A DNA stretch of 64,000 nucleotides, from the NCBI RefSeq assembly GCF_042680605.1, contig NZ_JBHUEE010000001.1, positions 124,001-188,000 of the forward strand, read 5' to 3'. This stretch comes from Allobogoriella deserti (GTDB taxonomy: Bacteria > Actinomycetota > Actinomycetes > Actinomycetales > Actinomycetaceae). A program made the position numbers and the translations under genes. Shown here piece by piece: positions 26,175-33,870 of the stretch (its first letter is position 1; every line of letters begins with the position of its first letter). The notes beneath the pieces were generated by a model that did no database searches, was not told where the DNA came from, and worked only from the letters and a program-made list of their open reading frames with translations.

Positions 26175-26310
26175 GGCCGCCGTGAGCCCTCGGACCTCTC
26201 GTGCGTAGCGGCATGCTGTGTTCATGCCAACGGTGGGCGAGCCCGACGGCAAAGGACTGTACGGAGTCCCGGATGAGACAGCGGACGGACTGCTGTGCCA
26301 CGAGTGCGGC
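26151..26310 (+). repeat. 160-bp direct repeat, copy 1
   Basis: About 90 percent identical to 30049-30207. It spans the last codons of the ATPase gene (GPTRGGPQL, stop), the intergenic region, and the first 29 codons of the MucR-like gene down to CHECG. The two copies flank 3.7 kb of cargo. Confidence 0.9.
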
Positions 26311-26727
26311 AAGCGGTTCACTCACCTGGGCCTCCACGTGTGGCGTCGCCACGGTATGGCGGCCGACGAGTTCCGACGCGCTCACGGCTTGGCCCGCAGC
26401 CGCGGGCTCGTGGCTGCAGCGACGCGGACCGAGATCGCGCAGAACGCCCGTGACCGTCTCGAGCGGAAGCCCGCCTTCCTCGCTGCACGCGCACCAGAGA
26501 TCGCAACAGCGGCACGCCTGCGGGCAGGGGAGAAGGTCTCACCGCAAGGATTGGAGTCGATTCGTGAGGCGAACCGCGCACGCCGAGGACGGAGTCGTCT
26601 CGGGACCGTCGTCATCTGCGGATGGTTAGGCGCCGAGTTCTGCCCACTGACCCGCGCGCGACGCCGCCGGTTCTGCACACGTTCCTGCGCCAGCAAAGCG
26701 ACCCGCGCGAGCCGTGCACCGCGATAG
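26224..26727 (+). CDS. MucR/Ros-family zinc-finger regulator
   Basis: A 167-residue protein. The N-terminal LLCHECGKRFTHLGLHVWRRHGM is the Ros/MucR C2H2 finger (two Cys, two His), followed by the family's EFRRAHGL. The C-terminus has a second possible metal site (CPLTRARRRRFCTRSC). Ros/MucR proteins bind DNA as transcriptional repressors, and those in actinobacterial islands are often annotated next to restriction-like genes. It starts at ATG 26224; GTG 26218 is an alternative. A truncated copy of its 5' end occurs at 30121-30230. Confidence 0.75.
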   Translation: MPTVGEPDGKGLYGVPDETADGLLCHECGKRFTHLGLHVWRRHGMAADEFRRAHGLARSRGLVAAATRTEIAQNARDRLERKPAFLAARAPEIATAARLRAGEKVSPQGLESIREANRARRGRSRLGTVVICGWLGAEFCPLTRARRRRFCTRSCASKATRASRAPR

Positions 26728-26786
26728 GCAGGCGAAAGCCCCCGGAATACGAGACCGCGCGTATCCCGCTCGAGTACCTTCGGTCC

Positions 26787-27584
26787 ATGAAGCGCAGCGG
26801 GAGGTCCAAGGAACGACGCGACGAGTACGCGGCTCGTCGCGTCGTAGAGTCGGCGCTCGGCGTCGCCGTGACACGATTCGAAGACGGCACCCAAAATGGT
26901 CAGATCGACGCGATAGTTCAGTGGCCCGACCGCCCTGCCGCAGCCTTGGAGATCGTTGCAGACCACGACACGGCGTTCATGAAGCAGTGGGCCGCAGCAA
27001 GCAAACGTGAGCACAAAGTCAAAATTCCGTCGCTACGGAAAACATGGGCTGCTCACCTCGGGCGCAAGGCACAACTTAAGGACGTCGAAAGGCACTTAAA
27101 GCAGTTCGTACCCGTTGTCGAGAACGACCCTGAAGCGATGTCTGCACCTGACGTTGCCGAGATGCACGATCGGCTCCACATCTTGAGCCTGTCGCCGAGC
27201 GCTTCATCAGACAAGGGTGGAGAGATCCGGCTCTATATCGAAGGATGGAGCGGTATAGCAGCCGACACTTCGATGGCTGACTACGTCGAGCGCATACTTG
27301 CTGAGCATCCTGACGTGCCCGCGAAACTTAAACGTCATCCAGCTGCTGAGAAGCACGCCTTTATTTGGGCAACTATCGGGTCAGACTATGGAATAACATT
27401 TGCACTGGAGCGGCGGCCGGATGCACCCCTTCCTAAAAAGTCGCCAGAACTTCCAGATGGAGTCACTCACGTATGGGTCGTGGGGTCCGCAACCTCGCAA
27501 GGTGCGGTCTCCTGGTGGCCTGACCGCGGGTGGTGGCGGCCGCAGTGGTCTTGGTCCGCGATAGAGAACGAGGCATCAAGCTGA
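26787..27584 (+). CDS. Unrecognised island protein
   Basis: A 265-residue protein with a distinctly lower GC content and more A/T-ending codons than its surroundings, consistent with transfer. The N-terminus is basic (MKRSGRSKERRDEYAARR). A short segment, QNGQIDAIVQWP then AALEIVAD (about 36-56), resembles the D...E core of PD-(D/E)XK nucleases, but the expected Lys is absent (EIV instead of ExK), so nuclease activity is doubtful. The C-terminus is Trp-rich. It is 60 bp downstream of the MucR-like gene in the same orientation. No function is assigned. Confidence 0.55.
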   Translation: MKRSGRSKERRDEYAARRVVESALGVAVTRFEDGTQNGQIDAIVQWPDRPAAALEIVADHDTAFMKQWAAASKREHKVKIPSLRKTWAAHLGRKAQLKDVERHLKQFVPVVENDPEAMSAPDVAEMHDRLHILSLSPSASSDKGGEIRLYIEGWSGIAADTSMADYVERILAEHPDVPAKLKRHPAAEKHAFIWATIGSDYGITFALERRPDAPLPKKSPELPDGVTHVWVVGSATSQGAVSWWPDRGWWRPQWSWSAIENEASS

Positions 27585-27676
27585 GTCGCCATAGCAGGAG
27601 CGACCGGTCGCGCATACCGCGCCGGTGTAGTAAATTGCTCATTGAGCCCTCCACCTGCTGGGTGGTTGGGAAGCTG

Positions 27677-27710
27677 GGCCGGGACCCCCGCCGCATGACG
27701 GGACCCGGCC
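27677..27710. terminator. Possible stem-loop between convergent genes
   Basis: GGCCGGG (27677-27683) pairs with CCCGGCC (27704-27710) around a 20-nt loop. It lies between the convergent stops at 27584 and 27721. Weak evidence. Confidence 0.35.
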
Positions 27711-27720
27711 TTCGCGCTGT

Positions 27721-28287
27721 CTAGAGATCGATGGTGTGCTCATCGACCAAAGAGCGGATTGGCTCGATGAACGAGCCTGTGCCCTTCTTCCCTGCGGCGA
27801 CTGCACCGGCAACAGCGTCGGGGATCCAGAGCATCGGCTCCTCAAGGGGTCGTGCGAACTCGACGCGAAGAGCACGCGGGATCGACTGAGCGCCACGCAT
27901 GGCTTCGATCATCTGGACATCACGAGCGTTCAGCGCCTGAGTCCGCGTCTCCATGAAGACTCTTGTGACGCCAATGCTGTGCAACTCGTGGAAGAGCCGT
28001 TCGGTGCACTTTCGGCGGGCGCGTTCCTGGCGCTTCGGGTCTACCGGTGTGCCGACCACGACGACGTTAGTGAGGTCGCATGCTCCAACGGTCTGTGAGA
28101 TGCGGAGCCTGTCGGCGTCCTCCTCATCTCGCCAGTGCAAACGTGCCCTGGGGCGCCGGACCAACGCCCGAAGCCGTTCACGGATGGCATCACAGCCGTC
28201 CCCGTCGGCGACGGCTGCGGCCATGAGGTACATACCTCCAAGGTCGTTGAGGTGCGCCGATTCGTCGACCCAGGCGTGTAGTACCAA
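27721..28287 (-). CDS. DUF3800-like (RNase H fold) protein
   Basis: A 188-residue protein. The N-terminal HAWVDESAH matches the DUF3800 opening with its catalytic-type Asp-Glu, LHWRDEED follows, and PMLWIPDAVAGAV supplies the C-terminal Asp typical of the family. DUF3800 proteins have an RNase H-like fold and are frequent in defence islands and mobile elements; their function is not settled. The only in-frame start is TTG at 28285-28287, unusual for this window. It is convergent with the preceding gene. Confidence 0.65.
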   Translation of the reverse strand: MVLHAWVDESAHLNDLGGMYLMAAAVADGDGCDAIRERLRALVRRPRARLHWRDEEDADRLRISQTVGACDLTNVVVVGTPVDPKRQERARRKCTERLFHELHSIGVTRVFMETRTQALNARDVQMIEAMRGAQSIPRALRVEFARPLEEPMLWIPDAVAGAVAAGKKGTGSFIEPIRSLVDEHTIDL

Positions 28288-28842
28288 GGGATCCGGCGCG
28301 CTCTCGCCCAGAAGATTCTCCTGTATCGATCGGACCGTCCACGCGAGTCGTTTACGGCCAAGCCATCAGGGGGTCACGACATTGTGGCGCACTCTCGCCA
28401 CGACACTGCGTGCTTCGTTGATGAAGAGGATGACGAACGTCACAAGATTATGAAGATGATGAAGCGCGTGCGGGGACCATTGGGCTGAAGCCTCGGATGA
28501 GCGGATGCTGCTCGGGTCAAGAAGTCGACTGTGATCCCGGTTGGCTGGCCACCGGAGTCAACGGCGGGCCGACGATAGTCGCCCACGCTATCCGGCTTGA
28601 GGAGGCTGGGGAATCTCCTCCTGCCTTCGGGGAACTACACATGCGCTAGTGCGCACACTGGCATTGAGTCCGTCAACCTTAGTGGACAGTCTGCGTATCA
28701 AGACCCTTCGTATTCCTGCGCCTCAGCACCGCTCGATCGTCCAACTCGACCTGGGGGACCTGGGCTCACGATCGGCGGTGCGATGGTCGGTAGTCCGCGA
28801 TAACCCCTTGCGTCCCGTCGGCTGCGTTGCGAATCTCTCGCC
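28288..28842. other. Non-coding stretch with decayed gene fragments
   Basis: No intact gene is seen. Two scraps are visible. On the minus strand, 28521-28589 closely resembles 32562-32628 of the lysin pseudogene (encoding part of its VDSGG-containing segment). On the plus strand a frame ending at 28488 looks protein-coding in composition (HDTACFVDEEDDERH, MKMMKRVRG) but has no start or known relatives that I recognise. The rest shows nothing further. Confidence 0.5.
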
Positions 28843-29949
28843 GTGCGAGTCCTTTGGCTCTATGGCCCTCCGGCTGTCGGCAAGTCCGTCACGGCCTGGG
28901 AGCTACTCAACTCGCTGGCAGCAGTCGACCCGGCGACCGGATACGTCGACATCGATCAGGTCGGGATGTCGTACGTCGATGAAGACGAGGATCCAGAGGC
29001 CCACAAGCTGAAGGGTCGAGCGCTCGCTGCGGTTGCCGCTGAGTTTGCGGGGCACGGGGTGCGAACGCTGATTGTGTCAGGTGTCTTGGATCCCGGTCTG
29101 ACGGCGTTCTACGCCGAAGTGCTCGGACCATACGATCCGATCTTCGTTCGGCTCACGGCTTCAAACCTTGAGCTTCAACGCCGTCTGTCTACGCGGGGCG
29201 TGTACGCGGAGGAGTGGGCCGACGTTGAGGAGCACGCGCGACGCCTTGATGCCGCTGCGCCCGACCATCCGGTCATCGAGTCCGTGCCCGGTAACCCAGC
29301 CCAAGTTGCGGGACGGGTCCTGAAAATCGTTGGCGCCCTGGTCAATGGCGGGTCGCAATCCGCGCACGGCGCCAGCGCGTCCGTTGGAGATGAAGCGAGC
29401 GTTCATGGCCGCGCGATCTTGATTGGCGGGACAACCGCGGTGGGTAAGTCCACGGTCGGCTGGCAGGCGTTCATGGCCACGCGACAACAGGGACGTCCGA
29501 GCTCCTTCGTTGATCTGCGGCAGTTGGGGTTCGTAGGGATCGAGGGCGGCGTCATCAACCACCGCCTTCAGGCTCGCGCCGCGCGGGCACTATGGCGCGT
29601 GTTCAGGTCCCACGGCGCAGAGGTGGTGATCTTGAATGGTCCCGTCAACAGCTCGGACGAGATGCTCACGTATCGGGCCGCGTTGGAGGGCATAGAGTTC
29701 GCCGCGATTCGGCTGACTGCCGACCCCCCGGCGCTGCTAGATCGGGTGCAAGCCAGGATGCGTGGAGAGATGGCGCCTCTAGCGGGCGACCCACTCGTCG
29801 GACGGCCAGCGGACGAGGCCGAGTCGATCGTCGACGCTGCTGTCCGGCTGCAGAACAGCGGCGAGAACGATGCTCGCTTTCCTGCGCTTGACACGACCGC
29901 GCTGGATCCAGCGGAGTCTGCGCAGCGCGTCCTGTCGAGCCAGAGTTAG
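28843..29949 (+). CDS. Tandem P-loop kinase-like protein
   Basis: A 368-residue protein with two P-loop nucleotide-binding modules in a row: LYGPPAVGKSVTAW (Walker A about 8-15) and LIGGTTAVGKSTVGW (about 194-203). Each half has the size and order of a small-molecule kinase/AAA_33 domain, including an acid-rich lid (DEDEDPEAHK in the first half). This suggests internal duplication. The substrate is unknown; similar folds occur in nucleotide kinases and in zeta-type toxins. GTG 28843 has no good ribosome binding site. Composition is moderately lower in GC than the core genes. Confidence 0.6.
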   Translation: MRVLWLYGPPAVGKSVTAWELLNSLAAVDPATGYVDIDQVGMSYVDEDEDPEAHKLKGRALAAVAAEFAGHGVRTLIVSGVLDPGLTAFYAEVLGPYDPIFVRLTASNLELQRRLSTRGVYAEEWADVEEHARRLDAAAPDHPVIESVPGNPAQVAGRVLKIVGALVNGGSQSAHGASASVGDEASVHGRAILIGGTTAVGKSTVGWQAFMATRQQGRPSSFVDLRQLGFVGIEGGVINHRLQARAARALWRVFRSHGAEVVILNGPVNSSDEMLTYRAALEGIEFAAIRLTADPPALLDRVQARMRGEMAPLAGDPLVGRPADEAESIVDAAVRLQNSGENDARFPALDTTALDPAESAQRVLSSQS

Positions 29950-30048
29950 GAAGGTGCTCGAACGGTTGGTGGGTGTGGAGGGTTGGGCTGGATCGCTTTC
30001 GGCGCGAAGGTCACGGTGTCCTTGATCGCGCGGCTCGCGTAACGGCCC

Positions 30049-30207
30049 ACACGGGGCGGACCCCAGCTCTAGGGCCACCGTGAGCCCTCGGGCCTCTCGT
30101 GCATAGCGGCGTGCTGTTGCCCATGCCAAGTGGGGGAGCCCGACGGGAAAGGGCTGTACGGAGTCCTGGACGAGACAGCGGACGGACTGCTGTGTCATGA
30201 GTGCGGC
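30049..30207 (+). repeat. 160-bp direct repeat, copy 2
   Basis: Partner of 26151-26310. It repeats the last codons of the ATPase tail (PTRGGPQL, stop at 30070-30072), the intergenic region and the 5' end of the MucR-like gene. In this copy two bases are missing after the ATG at 30123, and the zinc finger is cut after CHECG, so the MucR-like fragment is dead. The phosphotransferase-like gene begins just downstream. Confidence 0.9.
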
Positions 30208-30263
30208 GCCTGGACGACTGGAGCCGCGGGCTAGCGGGATATCGGACGTGGGAAGATCCGGTC

Positions 30264-31187
30264 ATGCTCGGAGGAGGCAGTGACTACCAGGTCGCCTGCC
30301 GGATCGTGCGCCGTCTCGGTGGCCGTCCACACCGAGCGGAGCCACTCGCCGGCGGCGTGAACACGGTTCTTCGTGTTGTCGGGACAGGCATCGACTTGGT
30401 CGTCCGGTTCCCCAACGACCCGTTGCGCGAGAACGAGTTCCCCATCGAGCAGTGGGCAGCCCAAGCGGCTGAGCGCGCTGGTATCCCCTCGCCGGACGTG
30501 GTCGCGACAGGAGAGATCGATGGACTGCCGTACATGGTGGTCCGCTACGTCGAGCCCGCGCCCGACGGACCGGACCGACCCTGGCGCTGGCTCGGGCACT
30601 ACGCAGGCACGATCTCGCAGATCCCGCTGCATGGTGCCCCTGAGCGGCTCTTCTCCCGATTCGGCCCTGGGTTGGCAAAGGCGTGGTCGGCTCACCTGGC
30701 GTACAACCTGACCGCGCTCGATCCCGACGACCCGCTGCTATACGACGGCGCCTACCGACGCGAGGAGCAACCCCTCCTCCGCGCACTCATCTCGCAGCTG
30801 AGCACGGCACACTTCGACTTCGGGCTCGCGCACGGCGACCTGGCGCCCCGCAACCTGATTTCACGCGGGCGAGGGTCCCCGCCCGTGCTGATCGACTGGG
30901 GCACAGCGACCACCGGCCCGGCGCCCTGGACCGACCTGCAACGCGTATACCAGTGGGCCGTCCACGACGAGAGCATCTCCCACGAAGCGCTCACCGACTT
31001 CGCCATAGCCGCCGGCACACCGTTGGACAGCATCACTCTCCGGCGGCTCGCACAGCTCACGGTGCTCAGGTTCCTCGACTTGGCGCGGTGGGCGCGGGAC
31101 CGGCGTCCCGACCTCTACGACGACTACCGCCACGCGTGCCGGGTCGGAACCAGGGCGATCCTCGAGACCACCCCACAGTTGCGGTAG
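30264..31187 (+). CDS. Aminoglycoside-phosphotransferase-family protein (island)
   Basis: A 307-residue kinase-like protein. The ATP lobe has NTVLRVVGTGIDLVVRFP (about 35-52). The catalytic loop is LAHGDLAPRNLI, with Asp as base and Asn binding metal, followed by LIDWGTAT. Members phosphorylate aminoglycosides, choline or other small molecules; no specific antibiotic subfamily can be named. ATG 30264 with GGAAG upstream is preferred; a GTG at 30201 inside the repeat would add 21 residues derived from MucR debris. The gene lies at the edge of the 160-bp repeat, so it may have been captured by recombination. Confidence 0.7.
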   Translation: MLGGGSDYQVACRIVRRLGGRPHRAEPLAGGVNTVLRVVGTGIDLVVRFPNDPLRENEFPIEQWAAQAAERAGIPSPDVVATGEIDGLPYMVVRYVEPAPDGPDRPWRWLGHYAGTISQIPLHGAPERLFSRFGPGLAKAWSAHLAYNLTALDPDDPLLYDGAYRREEQPLLRALISQLSTAHFDFGLAHGDLAPRNLISRGRGSPPVLIDWGTATTGPAPWTDLQRVYQWAVHDESISHEALTDFAIAAGTPLDSITLRRLAQLTVLRFLDLARWARDRRPDLYDDYRHACRVGTRAILETTPQLR

Positions 31188-31783
31188 GCAGTGGTGGGCA
31201 CACCGAGCACATGGTTGATCGACGCATGCGACACCCGCCTGACGGTGGACTTCGCAGCCATCCACGCTGAGCTCGCACGGATCGCCGCCGTATGAAGCGA
31301 CGGGAGTCGGTGCGGTAGCTTGGGTAAGCATATGTCAACCAAAGTTAACATGACGTCCGTTATCGGTGTTTCGGACGTGTGGCACCGTAGTTGTCGATTT
31401 GCAGCGAACTCTGCACGACCGGCCCACCTTTGCTGCATGGTGAACGCTTTACGTTGTACGAGTGCGCTGGGGCTCCGGAACGCGCTGCGGAACCGTTCAG
31501 GACACCGGTCACGAACGCGGCACACGATTCCCGAGACCACAGCGCCTATGTCCACGGCGATGCCGTCGCTGTCTCGACCGTGGAAGTCATGATCCTCGAG
31601 TCTTCGGGTCCCGGGCCACATGTCACCGAAGAGAATGTCGAGCGCGCGTGTAACGTTACTCTTGCCCGCGTTGTTCTCGCCTAGCAGGACTAGCGTCCCG
31701 GTGTCGGGGAAACTGACCGTCACTCTGTCCTCGCCGATTGACCGCAGGTTCTGAACACTCAAACGCTGAATTCGTGGCGCCAT
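31124..31783 (-). pseudogene. OLD-family ATPase/nuclease, truncated
   Basis: The first 80 codons encode a clear OLD/AAA15-type N-terminus: IQRLSVQNLRSIG, Walker A LLGENNAGKSN near 34-44, and RRLEDHDFHGRDSDGIAVDI. After that the frame loses family resemblance and runs on through degenerate sequence into the antisense of the phosphotransferase gene. The rest of the ATPase and the TOPRIM nuclease domain are missing, where intact proteins have about 500-600 residues. OLD proteins act in phage defence, including Gabija GajA. Here only the start survives. Confidence 0.7.
31191..31295 (+). CDS. Small ORF, possible C-terminal gene fragment
   Basis: A 34-residue frame beginning at a GTG six bases after the phosphotransferase stop and reading TPSTWLIDACDTRLTVDF, then AAIHAELARIA. 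The codon pattern looks protein-coding, but it is too short for a recognisable domain and may be the end of a lost gene. Overlaps the antisense OLD remnant. Confidence 0.25.
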   Translation: MVGTPSTWLIDACDTRLTVDFAAIHAELARIAAV

Positions 31784-31905
31784 AGCTCAGCTCCGTTCTC
31801 TTCGTGGAGTGCAAGTGTTGCGCTGTGCGCCGATGAATTTGGCCGAGTAGGACTCGACTTCGGGTTCGCGGCCGGGACAGCGGTGTCGCGTTACTACGGG
31901 TGACG

Positions 31906-33017
31906 TTATCCGAGGCGTGTGCCTTGGATGGCTAGAAACGGGACCGGGTTGGTGTGCTGCCCGTCGAGGTAGACGCCGTAGTGGAGGTGGCAGCCGGTGG
32001 AGTTGCCGTCGCTGCCGACGGCGCCGATGATTTGGCCGGCTTGGACCTGTTGGCCGGGGCGGACGCCGACGCCGTTGGCGTACATGTGGTTGTAGGTGGT
32101 TTCCACGCCGTCGCCGTGGTCGACGACGATGACGTGTCCGGTGAGGCCGTTGCGGCTGTGGCCGTTGCCGGTGTAGGTCACGAGGCCGCTGGAGGCGGCG
32201 TAGATCGGCGTCCCGCACGGCACGCCGAAGTCGATCCCGGCGTGGAAGGAGCCCACCGGGGGCCGTAGCGGCTCGTGATGGGGGCGTCGGCGGGTTGGAC
32301 CCACTCGCCGCCGGACGCGAGGAGACAGCCCATCCCACCGACCGGTGAGGCGGCGGAGGGTGACGGTAGGACGTTGACGTGTGGGTGGTCATAGTGGTTC
32401 GCGGTGTCGTCGCCGCAGTCTTCCATCGGTTGCCAGCCGGCATCGGGGTCGGCCGAGCAGATGGCCTGACGCCAGATGATGTAGTCGACCGAGAGACGGT
32501 CGGCATGTTCGACGAGGTAGTCGACGATCCGGTCGCCTAGCTCCCGGTCCTCGTAGGTCATGAAGTCGACCGCAAGTCCGGCCGGGTGGCCACCGGAGTC
32601 GAGGGCCGAGTCGCGATAGCCGCCCACGTCGGCCGGGTCGAGATCAAAGCGAGCGGCGACCTCGTCGGCCAGGGCCTGGGTGTGCGGCTTGACCGGGCCC
32701 AGGTTTAGCTGGCTCTCGTCGTCGAGTCCGGGACGGCCGGTCTGCGCGGCGAGGGCGCCGACGACTTCGATCGTTGGCGACCAGTGCTCTTGGTAGTGCA
32801 GCGGGTCGGCGTTGCGCTGTGCGCGGTGGCCCGCGATCGTCGGCGGCAGGCGTTGCCAGTCCTGCACTGCCGTGAGTCGCTCGTAGAACAGCACCGTGGC
32901 CTGGTACGGGTCCATCCGCTCGTCATAGGAGCCCCACTCGGACCAGTTTGAAACAGGCCGATCGTGTCGGCTGGGGCCGCATCGCCGTGCGGGACGTTGC
33001 GAAGGCTCGACTCGCCC
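31906..33017 (-). pseudogene. Conjugation-type peptidoglycan hydrolase (SLT + ARB_07466-like + M23), decayed
   Basis: Read leftward, the sequence starts inside a lytic transglycosylase domain at the island edge (ESSLRNVPHGD, then DTIGLFQ). A frameshift near 32950 leads to WGSYDERMDPYQATVLFYER. An ARB_07466-like domain follows (AGLAVDFM, VDYIIWRQ, NHYDHPHVNV). A single missing G near 32260 shifts the frame again into an M23 peptidase domain (GSFHAGIDFGVPCGTPIY, VVDHGDGVETTYNHM, CHLHYG, with the zinc ligands present). The 5' end is cut off by the right boundary. In actinobacterial mobile elements such enzymes open the cell wall for conjugation. Confidence 0.8.
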
Positions 33018-33236
33018 AGGTGGTTGCTCGCCAACGACCTCGTCGACGAGCTGACTCTGCTCGTCTGTCCCGTGATCGTCGGTCAGGGTGGACGCCTCTT
33101 CCCCCAGGACGGGCCCGATCTCGCCCTGGAGCTGGTTGAGACGAGACCCTTTCCCAAGGGGATCGTGCGCCAGACCTACCGGCCGGCGGGGCCGCCCCGG
33201 TACGCCTCGGATCCCAGCACCGAGGCCGGCGGCTGA
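33018..33236 (+). pseudogene. Dihydrofolate-reductase-like gene, C-terminal part
   Basis: The frame reads RWLLANDLVDELTLLVCPVI, then VGQGGRLFP and ETRPFPKGIVRQTYRP, which is the C-terminal third of the RibD C-terminal/DHFR-like family. It continues exactly where the fragment at 24094-24517 stops (GELQVHGSAALAR). There is no start codon of its own with family homology upstream: sequence before 33018 belongs to the island lysin on the other strand. Confidence 0.85.
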
Positions 33237-33255
33237 GGACGCCAGCCCGACGGCC

Positions 33256-33283
33256 GCAATCCATTCGAGGCGCTGCGCCGTAC
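33256..33283 (+). promoter_or_regulatory. ECF-sigma-type promoter of the sigma factor gene
   Basis: -35 GCAATCC (33256-33262), 15-bp spacer, -10 CCGTAC (33278-33283), then eight bases to the ATG at 33292. The same elements precede the cupredoxin gene (34572-34600). This implies that the sigma factor activates both its own gene and the cupredoxin gene, and that both mRNAs are leaderless or nearly so. Confidence 0.7.
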
Positions 33284-33291
33284 CGTGAGGC

Positions 33292-33870
33292 ATGGCCGCC
33301 GTCTCTCGCGCAGATCGCGCCGACGACGCTGCCCTGCTGGCCGGGCTGGCGCTCGACGACCCGGCGGTGTCGGCGGCGTTCGTGCGGCGGTTCCAGAGTG
33401 CGGTCTTCGGGTTGGCGGTGAGCATCACGCGCGACCCGGTGCAGGCCGAGGACGTCAGTCAGGAGGTGTTCGTGCGGGCGTGGGGCGCGGCGAGCGGGTA
33501 TGACGAACGCCGTGCCTCGGTGCTGACCTGGCTGTTGACCATCACCCGCAATGCGGCGATCGACGCCGTCCGGGCCCGCCGTAGCACGCCCACGGACGGC
33601 GAGCTGCTCGACCAACTGCTGCGCGAGACGGTCGACACGACCGCCGACCTCGAGACGACGGCCCTGCACCGGATCGAGGCCGAGCGTGCCGTCCGACGCC
33701 TGCACAGCATCTCGCCCGAGCAGGCGCGCGCCGTCGTGCTCGCCGTGCTCGGCGGCTGCACGGCCAAGGAGGTCGCCGAGCGGGAACGCATCCCTTTGGG
33801 CACCGCGAAGACCAGGATCCGTGACGGCCTGCGTCGGATACGGCACAGCGAGGCGGTGGACCGTGGTTGA
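33292..33870 (+). CDS. ECF-family RNA polymerase sigma factor
   Basis: A 192-residue group IV sigma factor. Region 2 is at about 25-95 (VFGLAVSITRDPVQAEDVSQ, then VFVRAWGAASGYDERRASVL). Region 4 is at about 130-185 (LHSISPEQARAVVLAVLGG, then TAKEVAERERIPLGTAKTRI). It directs RNA polymerase to a small regulon. The following gene overlaps its stop and encodes a zinc-binding anti-sigma factor, and the gene pair resembles the SigK/RskA-type ECF group. The ATG at 33292 has no proper ribosome binding site but sits eight bases from the -10 element. Confidence 0.9.
   Translation: MAAVSRADRADDAALLAGLALDDPAVSAAFVRRFQSAVFGLAVSITRDPVQAEDVSQEVFVRAWGAASGYDERRASVLTWLLTITRNAAIDAVRARRSTPTDGELLDQLLRETVDTTADLETTALHRIEAERAVRRLHSISPEQARAVVLAVLGGCTAKEVAERERIPLGTAKTRIRDGLRRIRHSEAVDRG

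Larger units (their letters stand above)
24518..33017. mobile_element. Degraded integrative/conjugative element remnant inserted in a DHFR-like gene
   Basis: The insertion limits are fixed by the two halves of the interrupted gene: the codon for Arg at 24515-24517 and the next codon, Trp, at 33021-33023. The content is accessory: AAA ATPase, MucR-type regulator, DUF3800-like protein, double P-loop protein, phosphotransferase-like protein, truncated OLD ATPase, and a decayed peptidoglycan hydrolase of the kind found in actinobacterial conjugation modules. Parts (26.8-27.6 kb, 31.3-31.7 kb) are clearly less GC-rich than the flanks. No integrase, transposase, relaxase or clear att repeats remain. 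It is a scar, not an active element. Confidence 0.75.

Noticed and set aside
26382..27014. 210-codon minus-strand ORF
   Set aside because: Antisense to the MucR-like gene and the following protein, both of which have better coding evidence.
27953..28453. 166-codon plus-strand ORF
   Set aside because: It is antisense to the DUF3800-like gene for most of its length and has no features of its own.
31787..32506. 240-codon minus-strand ORF over the M23 region
   Set aside because: It is out of frame with the recognisable ARB_07466-like and M23 segments and has low-complexity Pro/Arg/Thr composition.
24518..33017. Prophage
   Set aside because: No capsid, terminase, tail or integrase genes. The only lysin-like sequence has the domain order of conjugation hydrolases.
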